Shown here: positions 56,601 to 64,000 of the stretch, piece after piece | Numbering within the stretch: the first letter of the stretch is position 1 | How the letters are laid out: the number at the start of each line of letters is the position of its first letter | Source of the DNA: Fragum whitleyi | Taxonomy: Eukaryota; Mollusca; Bivalvia; Cardiida; Cardiidae | DNA length: 64,000 bases | Direction: 5' to 3' | NCBI GenBank assembly: GCA_948146395.1 | Contig: OX411544.1 | Location: 92,367,232-92,431,231, forward strand | The notes under the pieces: generated by a model | Told to the model about the DNA's origin: nothing | Databases searched by the model: none | The model's input: only the letters and a program-made list of their open reading frames with translations | Position numbers and translations under genes: made by a program

Positions 56601-57259
56601 AAAAATCTAGTCAAAACTTTTCTTTTTCTTTTACAAGAATTTCAAGCCTGTGGAGCGACCCAAGCCATTCATAGCTTTCTAGTTTAAGCAAATAACACCA
56701 TATTTTTTTATAATGAGATTACGGAGAACTGATTAGCATTACAAAATAAAAATAATAACCTAGATCATCTAATTGTCATTTCTTTACTTTTATAACAAAT
56801 GGATCGGAGAATCACTGTTTAAACTACACCGAGAATAATTCCGAAAGTTATCGAAACCTTGTAATTACAGGACTTTGTTGACGATCGACGATATATGTTG
56901 AAAACGTATATCTGAAACAAGATGCGGTCAGGTCATTTTCCATTTATCGTAATATTACATGTAAATTTTCTCCTTTCTCCACAAATGGAGGAATCACTCT
57001 AGTATGCCAACAGAAACGTCCACCATCAGTACTTTCAGTGCTTTGATTTACTGTGTTTTCTACCGTTTGAAATATTCAACGCGTTTAAGGTTGAAACCGA
57101 ATTTTTATCACAAAACTCAAACATCCAATTTTTTAACGAGTTTACTTGAAAGAGTTGTATGTATTTGTGAAGATGTTCACAAACATTTTTAGAAGATTTA
57201 GTTGGTAGGGCTTAAGGTGGATAACAATTTATAACATAAAAAAAATATTGCAGACAAAA
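56601..57259. other. Intronic, no gene identified
   Basis: Contains a minus-strand ATCAAAGCACTGAAAGTACT block at about 57022-57048, a match to the insertion terminus at 39480. A 62-codon plus frame (57004-57192) has no recognisable domain. Confidence 0.45.
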
Positions 57260-57600
57260 GTTAAAGTTTGGTCACACGTCAGGCCGTAGAGCCCTTGTTA
57301 TCAAGACTGTCAGAATATGATGAATGACTCTAAAATAGTATGTCCTGAGGATTAATTCTGTAAATTTTGGTTGAACTCTGATCAATAATTTCAGAGAAGA
57401 AGTTTTTTTAAAGGAATCTGACAGAGCATGTCCCATGGATAATTCCTGTGAAATTTGGTAAAATTCTACCCAGTATTTTAGAGAAGGAAAATGTATAAAT
57501 GAAAAGTTAACGCACGGACGCACTGACGCACGCTAACGACGGACGCCACGCCACGATATAAGCTCCGCTGGAATTAGTTCAATTGAGCTAAACATCATTA
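57260..57600 (+). repeat. Tandem-core element remnant
   Basis: AATAGTATGTCCTGAGGATT and CAGAGCATGTCCCATGGATA units, then a CGCACGGACGCACTGACGCA run and an end reading AGCTCCGCTGGAATTAGTTC and AATTGAGCTAAA. Confidence 0.6.
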
Positions 57601-58004
57601 ACCTGAGGATGCTATAAAGTTAGAAATTTATTTCCCCGGAGTTTTTTTTTTCTTTCTGTTTTTTATTGCTTTTGGTTTAGCCCTGAACTCAACTAACACT
57701 TGCATCTTGATCATTATTAAGCAATACTTTTCCTGTTTTTAAGTGACCCATTAGAGTTTTGTTTACATGTAAGTTTATTACTCATCGCCTAAACGGTGAA
57801 AATATCACGTGATAACACACTGCAAATGTCGATGATACGCAGGAAATCATGTAAAAGTCCTGTAGATATTTTAAAGTTATGGAATATGAACAAGTCATCT
57901 TATTTAATTCCATAACACTATTATTACCATATGTTTACCTTAGTTAATTTGACTCGAATTTGACCTCTGAGGAAAAAATGCCTAAATAACAATTAACGGT
58001 TATA
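57601..58004. other. No identifiable feature
   Basis: AT-rich; a TATCACGTGATA E-box palindrome lies at about 57806-57817. Nothing else recognised. Confidence 0.45.
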
Positions 58005-58305
58005 ATATCAATAACTTCATTCAAAATAAGTGTAACTAGAAAAAATGGCGAATTAAAGAAAATAACTGGAATTATGAGCATCTGATATGTTCTTCACGAA
58101 ACATAAAGCTATTTAAAGACTTGTATGCATATTTCATTAAAGGAAGGTAATAAATATTGCTTATTTTGTTCATTCTGAACAAAATAAGCGAGATCGGATT
58201 GCCTCCCTTATATTCACTCGAAACGCAATGATTGCACTAATTCATTTTCATTTTTTGGAAATCATTCCAAAAATATTCACCTTGTCACGATGTTGTTTAC
58301 TATAC
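58005..58305 (-). mobile_element. MITE family A fragment (reverse)
   Basis: Missing the left TIR. It carries CTTATTTTGTTCATTCTGAA-CAAAATAAG, CATTCCAAAAATATTCACC and a right end CTTGTCACGATGTTGTTTAC. Confidence 0.65.
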
Positions 58306-59256
58306 ATCGGGCGATTGAAAATCGCTCAAACACGTTTCGTTATGAGATATGAGAAAATCATATAACTTGACACAATCTCGCTCTTTCTTATGTCTTTCCA
58401 TTGACGCGGGAATGACAAACTGCCTAATTATTGATATATTTGTTTGGGCCGTTCGGGACAATCTGCCATGACCTATTTCTTAGGAATTTACGAAACTCGC
58501 ATAATTACTACAAATCTCATGCGGTCAGGAAACGTTCTCGGACAATAAGTATATTCACAGGCCAGAGGAAACGCAAACAGTAACAATAAGAGGACCACCA
58601 TGGTCCTTAATTGCTAAATCTTAGTCTCCTTGGCCACTTTGAACATTACATGAATAAGATTAATAGATGTCCACGTCTAAGGAGATAATGTGTTGGGTTT
58701 TTTCAATGCTCTGGAATGTTTTTAGATCATTTTTGTTTCCATATTAAAATTCATATTTACTACATGAAAGCCAAAGTATATTATCCTTAAAGCATCGTAT
58801 GAAAAAACTTCTTATTGATAAAGAATGAATATTTCTCTCTGTTTCTATGATAAAAGAGATATGTCCGGACGGATATACATGTATAAACAAAATTTATAAA
58901 GGGTCACGATACGAACAAACTTGGTAGATGTTCACTAGATGACGCTACATAATAAATATAAAAGCTGTCTGCCTACTTGTTTAAGAGAAGAAGATTTTAA
59001 AAGAGTCCCCTTTTTGTTGCCGTGGTAACCAGAGGTAAGAGTGGATTTCATTTTTTTTCAACAACTTTGTTAGAGCTTGATCAAAGAAATATCCCTGTCA
59101 AGTTTAAAGCAAAACTCCGTTTCAAAGAGGTCGATTTCATATCAATTTTGAAAGGACCGGTTATTAACTTAATCATAAAAGGTGTGAAATAATTTACCAT
59201 ATTTTTGGCATACACCACATGAACTTGGACGGATCTGTTACATGTAAAAAACTTAC
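58306..59256. other. Intron next to MAM A exon, no gene identified
   Basis: A start fragment of a tandem-core element (AAGAGGACCACCATGGTCCT) lies at 58588. Otherwise AT-rich and unrecognised. Confidence 0.5.
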
Positions 59257-59405
59257 CTTGGCTAACATTAGCATTATCAGCACAGTTAAACACCAGCTTG
59301 ATATCGTCTATGGCCGCAAACCCACCAGTGCCCTCGAGGTTAATGTCAATAACTAGTCTGTACTTCTCGTCAGGCGGACTGAACCTCGTCGATAACGTCT
59401 GCCAT
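59257..59405 (-). CDS. MAM domain A, C-terminal exon
   Basis: A 149-nt minus-strand exon. The acceptor is GTATTGTATTTCAG|ATGG and the donor is GCCAAG|GTAAGTT. It starts in phase 2 and ends in phase 1. It reads WQTLSTRFSPPDEKYRLVID, then INLEGTGGFAAIDDIKLVFN and CADNANVSQ. FxAIDDIxxxxxC is the closing MAM motif with the fourth cysteine. Phase 2 in and phase 1 out is the same structure as exon 4 of MAM B. It splices in frame to the LDLa exon at 28161 across about 31 kb. The other exons of this domain should lie at higher coordinates but were not found before the window edge. Confidence 0.9.
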
Positions 59406-59431
59406 CTGAAATACAATACGAATAGCGTTCT

Positions 59432-59800
59432 TACAGTGAACAGCATCGTAATATTGACAAGAAGAATGATTTTTGAATGATTTTGGAATGAATCTGAATG
59501 AGTGCAATGAATTAATTTTAAATAAAATTAAAGGGATTAATCAAATACCACTAACTGTGTTCAGGATGGAAAAAAATCAGCGATATTAATTAATGGAATA
59601 TGCATACAAGTTCTATAAATAGCTTCCTATTTCTTCAGGAGTCATTCAGAGACTTATAATTTCAATTATGAAAGTAAAAATCGCATTTTTCCCTAATTAT
59701 ATTTATTTTGAATTCAGTTGTTGATCTTATCGTTTATTTTTTTTATTTTTACATTTTCAATGGTTTGATTGAGTGATTTGAATAAAAAAATGAATAAATG
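59432..59800 (+). mobile_element. MITE family A, partial, adjacent to MAM A exon
   Basis: Left TIR TACAGTGAACAGCATCGTAA begins 26 bp from the exon's 3' splice site. The interior is recognisable to about 59775 (TGTGTTCAGGATGGAAAAAA). The right TIR is lost. Confidence 0.7.
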
Positions 59801-60603
59801 AATAGATGATACCTAATTCTATTGCAGATAATTAAACGGTACGTTTCGTTGTAGATCATATTGGGAAAATATTCTTCTATAAATACAATTTTGAGAATAC
59901 AACTAATTTTTGGCTTTATTTTGACGCTTAAGACACGTATGAACCCACTTCGTGTATGCAATCTGTGTGATTATCATTTTTCTGTTGTTTTTTATGTTAT
60001 TACTTCCGCGAAATCGAACATTTTATCGTTATCTCTTAAATCTTTTAAATCTTTTATGTCAGCTCATTACGTATTCTTGAAAGTAACTCGTTTTGAAAAG
60101 AAACTTCGTTGGTTAAGCACTAAATATGTATAGATGTATACAAAATGCATACAAAGTGTTAAGGTCCCTAAGACATATGTGCAAAATATTTTTCTTTTAA
60201 AAGTAAATCGTGTTTTTTTTCTAACTAGTCTAAATTGAAATGGTTTGCAAAAAAAGTACCCACAAATGCTCACAGATTTTTTTTAAATTTTGAACGCAGT
60301 CCAGGATACTTATGACGTTATTGTGCATATTGATACGTGATGCATAGAGGATATTGCCGACTCTTTTGTAATATAAATTATTCAATGAGCAGTGCAACAA
60401 TTTTCTAAATGTAATGAAGTCCGAACTAATTAGTTTTGTATGCAGAGTAACATATAGAACGGCACCAAAGTGCATCTCGAATTATGACTACTCATGAGGA
60501 TTATTTACCCTATTAGTTTCCCGACAAGAGGTCAGTGACCCCTAGTTATGTGTCATTTCTAACTTGAATCGACATTATTGACAGGTGATTTGACAAGTAT
60601 ATT
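59801..60603. other. No gene identified
   Basis: AT-rich. Overlapping open frames of 60-90 codons on both strands (59749-60475) have no domain and no splice structure. Confidence 0.45.
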
Positions 60604-61041
60604 TACAGTCAATAACATCGTAAAATTGACTTTCACCTCAATCAAAACCATTCTAAATCGCTCACTCAGCGCTCCATTCATTCATTCCAAACACTCACTC
60701 AAACCCTTCAAAAACGCTCAAACCCATTAAAAAAAGAATAAACAACGTGATTCAAAATAAATTTTAATAGAGATAAATCGCGATTTCACTGACATTATCT
60801 AAATTGTTAGCGTCTCAAAGGTTCTTGGAGGAATAGGAAGCTATATAAACAACTTGTTTGCATATTTTATTAAAGGGGTGTAATCAATATCGCTAATTTT
60901 GTTCATCCAGAACAAAATTTGCGATATAGGATTACCTCTCATTAGATTTACTCAAAGCTCTCTCCACATCCTCATAAAATTTCATTCCTAAATCATTCCA
61001 GAAACATTCACCTTTTCAATTTCATTTTGTTGTTAGCTGTA
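60604..61041 (-). mobile_element. MITE family A (reverse), complete copy
   Basis: Starts TACAGTCAATAACATCGTAA and ends TCAATTTCATTTTGTTGTTA-GCTGTA. The central AATTTTGTTCATCCAGAACA pair is intact. One of the best-preserved copies. Confidence 0.85.
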
Positions 61042-61114
61042 GGATCTGTTACGAGTTTTTGCTAGAGACAAGCTGATCTTAACCGACTTTAGAATTAAAT
61101 TATTATATGGCGAA

Positions 61115-61615
61115 GCTGAGAGAGCTTTTCATTTTTCACTCGACAAATATCAGCTTATTTCAAACAAATGGTAATATATTCTTTTTCTCACGTAAACATT
61201 ACTTAAACATCATTTTTTTGTACGTTTAAAAGAATGTATTGGAATGCTCAGATGGAACATCGCTTTATAACGTGAGTTATATGACGTAGTTGTGACGACA
61301 TTTTACTTGTGATCCTGCGCATGTACAAGACCAGGATATCTCTAATCACTCTTCCTTATAGACGCCCGAGAGAGCTTTTTATTCATTATTCGGCAAATAT
61401 TAGCTTGTTTCACACAGATGGTAATATATTCTTTTTCTCACCTAAACATCACGTAAACATATTTTTTTTGTACGTTAAAAAGCATTTATTGGAATGCTCG
61501 GATGGAATAACTCTATATAAATGCGATATATGACGTAAAGGTGACGTCATTTAGAATGTGATCCTGCATAATGTACAAGACCAGGATATCTCTAATGACT
61601 CTTCCTTACAGAAGA
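61115..61615 (+). repeat. Direct tandem duplication, 249-bp unit
   Basis: Unit 1 starts at about 61115 (GAGAGAGCTTTTCATT) and unit 2 at about 61365 (GAGAGAGCTTTTTATT). Each ends with GTACAAGACCAGGATATCTC and TAATSACTCTTCCTTA. Roughly 80-85% identical by eye. The second has a perfect CRE palindrome TGACGTCA near 61542 where the first has TGACGACA. A TATATAAAT lies at 61514 in the second. Confidence 0.8.
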
Positions 61616-62228
61616 TAAGGAAAGCTATGTGGGAAGAGTCTTTCTAATTTTATTATTCATAAATCATCAATTTTAAAACGGCTGTTAAATGATTTTTGTT
61701 CTCTGTAAAAATCAACGTTACTCGGTCGCTACTAAATCTCGCAAATCTTGACTATTTATCATTGGCAATTTTTGATTGTCTTTTGATCGCCCACTTGGGC
61801 TTGTACGTCTTTAGTATGTGCAGTTGTTACTATACCTTCTTCGATAATTGGTAGAGTTGGAATGGGAAATAAAGACCGATTAAAAGCGATCCCAGGTGTA
61901 ATAACACGCCATATAATGACTGTTCTTGTGAATTACTCGTCTTCTAAGCCTCCCTTTCGGAGGTAATATAGGTTTTATAAGTCTATTTAGTCCAGTGACG
62001 GATTCGATCGTGGTAAAAATAACACAATCATTGCGAAGGTTGGTTTTTCATAATCGCTAGAACATTTAGATAAGAATTCTCAGGGTCAACACTTAATTTT
62101 GATGCTACCAGCCCGAAGGACCTGTTAGCCACAAATCTTATAGTTCCCTGAAGGAAACAGGTCCTCCATGGAAGCAATACTAACTATTAAGCAATTAGAG
62201 GAGCATATTGTAAAGAAGACAGTGCGGT
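61616..62228. other. No gene identified
   Basis: AT-rich, with no recognised repeat or exon. Confidence 0.45.
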
Positions 62229-62267
62229 AAAAGAAGAAATTGCTTGTGACAAGCAATTTCTTCTTTT
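62229..62267. repeat. Perfect 18-bp-arm hairpin
   Basis: AAAAGAAGAAATTGCTTG, loop TGA, CAAGCAATTTCTTCTTTT. No mismatch in the stem. Not followed by a recognisable RNA gene. Confidence 0.9.
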
Positions 62268-62854
62268 CCCATAATGTTGTAATTGGGTAAGGGAAAAGGA
62301 AATTGTAAGGGAATGGCATTTTTCAAAACTGGATTGTCTAGGAAATAATATGGTCATTAACTACAGGCCCGCAGGACAGGCCCGAAGGACCTGTACCATG
62401 GTAGCTTCTACCAGTCCTTCCTAAAATCTACAGGCCTCAGGCCTGAGGACTGGTGTAAGTGTCGATCTCTGATTTATTCTTTTGTATTTGAGAGTTCGCT
62501 CTGTTTCTCAAACCATCTCCATGTCATTTATCTCTATCAGGTTTTGAGGCTGATAATCCAAAATAAAATGAATTGTTATTTTTTATGTTGAGGAGTTAAT
62601 ATCATTAATTTCCTTGTTATTTAAGCCCTACTTGTGTGTCAATGCTCAATTTATTTACAATTTGATTATATGAATGGCACTTTTAACAGTTTTCAATCAG
62701 TCACATCACTACGGCTGGAGCACATGACAACGGGTTCTTAGTATTTCTCGCATTAGTACCACCATTTCATTCTTTCTGTACTCCATTTGTTATCCCATTT
62801 AAAAAAATGGTTGATCCACCCATTGTTTGCGTAGAATTGTTGGAACGGATATAT
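62268..62854. other. No gene identified; short CAGGCCYGARGRCCTG-type palindromes at 62360-62450
   Basis: GGCCCGAAGGACCTGT occurs near 62377 and, in variant form, near 62110. ACAGGCCTCAGGCCTGAGG is at 62430-62450. Probably the remains of a small inverted-repeat element. Confidence 0.4.
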
Positions 62855-62936
62855 GGCCGCCGGGAATCGAACCCGCAAAACTCTTGATTTGAGGATGTAG
62901 AGTCTGGCCCGCTAGCAACTGTGCTATGACGTCGGC
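62855..62936 (-). pseudogene. tRNA-like sequence (pseudogene or SINE head)
   Basis: On the minus strand it begins GCCGACG and ends CGGCGGC, giving six of seven acceptor pairs. The T-arm GCGGGTTCGATTCCCGG has an excellent B-box. The A-box region (ATAGCACAGTTGCTAGCG) is plausible, but the anticodon arm has a 14-base loop between ACTCT and AGAGT. Not a functional tRNA as read. Confidence 0.55.
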
Positions 62937-64000
62937 TATGTATACTTACAAAAATAATGCATTTCGACAAAATGTTTTAAAACTATACTTACAAATTTTG
63001 CAATCCAACAAAATATTTAAAACAAGCATTAAGAGACACTTTACTCTCGCTTGAGACAAAATCACCTTCTCGTAATGGTTTAAAAATTGAGAAAATTAAG
63101 AATGACCATTAACTGAATAACAAATACTGTATTATTTGAAATCACCCAAAATACGAGTAAACGCATATTTCTTATTCTTTAGAAAAAGATTATGATCAAC
63201 TTATTTTCACGAGGCAAAGTATTCTTTAGTAAGACCAATAAAATTAAAGGTTGGAATGCTTTGTCGTTTTTTCTAGAATTTTCTTTTTATGAATTATTTC
63301 TTGGAAATGTCAAACCAATTAAGCAACACCTTTAGATTTTCTCTAAAAAAAGAAAACAAAATTTCATAGCAATTCGCATTCTGGTATGTATTTCATTGTT
63401 TCTTTTATCGACAACTTGGACAATTCTAGAGGTATTTATGAACAGGAATTTATTTCTTCCCAGTATTTCTTATTAAAAAATAAAAACGGCGGAATGAAGC
63501 ATGCTTGAGAGAATTGCTGCATGGTCTTCGTCGACTTGCAGTAAACGGCGGCTTAAGCATCAGAGCTGCATGTTTGTAATCAAAAGTTCTTTCCAAAATG
63601 GTTCAATTACTCTCTGATCAAATAGCGACGGAGGGTTATGGAATGGGAACGAGTGATTTTGAGTTCCTACTACACTGCACTTGTAGATCTATTGTCGGGG
63701 GTGGGGGTGGGGGGTCCCGAAATACCTAATGCATTTTATACAGAGATAAAGTGCAACAGAAATTTTCCACGTGATGCGATTTGAACCAATCAAAATTCTT
63801 CATTCTATTGGATTATATTTATTGTAATATAATGACATTTATAATGTACTTTTTCCCTTACTTATTCTGTACAGAAAAGTAAGCTTACATTCCACAAACA
63901 ACTTCTAGTAATAATAAGAATACGGAAGACGGATCAAATATTGTTCTGGGCACTGTTTACAAGACAATTCTTGGGGAAAAACAAGGAATTTCGTCCGATT
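62937..64000. other. No gene identified; G-rich tract at 63697-63714
   Basis: AT-rich sequence to the window edge. CGGGGGTGGGGGTGGGGGGT has three G-runs of five or six, one short of a standard three-tier quadruplex pattern. Upstream MAM A exons might be expected on the minus strand here, but none was recognised. Confidence 0.45.

Noticed and set aside
63697..63714. G-quadruplex
   Set aside because: Only three G-runs of three or more are present, so a standard three-tier quadruplex cannot form from this tract alone.

Overview
The window looks like nuclear DNA from a mollusc, most likely a bivalve. It is AT-rich and almost entirely intronic or intergenic. It carries SINE tails of the common molluscan form (a GCCGCGATATAACTGAAA core, then AAAGCGGCGTTAAACTCC and a short ATCA-type tail), tandem-core elements whose borders read GAGCTAAAAA, many short inverted-repeat elements, and exons of a MAM plus LDL-receptor class A protein with ordinary GT-AG splice sites. 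No prokaryotic or organellar features were seen.

The only host gene I can support is on the minus strand, spread over at least 38 kb. In transcription order: the last exon of one MAM domain (59405-59257); an LDLa exon (28161-28030); and four exons forming a complete second MAM domain (26196-26038, 25022-24922, 23862-23675, 21003-20915). A possible Pro/Thr/Glu-rich linker or tail exon (5793-5728) may follow. Phases at every supported junction agree (2-1, 1-1, 1-1, 1-0, 0-2, 2-1, then 1-1). The 5' exons lie outside the window or were not recognised, and no membrane-spanning or terminal exon was found.

Layout. 1-5.7 kb: GA microsatellite, short inverted-repeat elements and SINE pieces. 6.4-7.6 kb: two diverged copies of a promoter-like unit, one with a long hairpin, the second ending at a 45-codon ORF in good start context. 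8-20.9 kb: repeats, several tandem-core elements, a Penelope-like retroelement fossil and a CpG-rich patch. 20.9-28.2 kb: five MAM/LDLa exons. One intron there holds a 122-bp tandem array built from the end of the neighbouring exon plus its 5' splice site. 28.98-53.93 kb: a direct tandem duplication of about 13.8 kb inside the 31-kb intron between the first MAM exon and the LDLa exon. Each copy holds the same 5'-truncated LINE with an 878-codon reverse transcriptase ORF. The first copy also carries an exactly 2600-bp Helentron-like insertion that the second lacks. 53.9-64 kb: tandem-repeat elements, the upstream MAM exon, more inverted-repeat elements and a duplicated 249-bp unit.

Coordinates of repeats with diverged ends are approximate. 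All identifications are by eye; no database search, structure prediction or alignment program was run.
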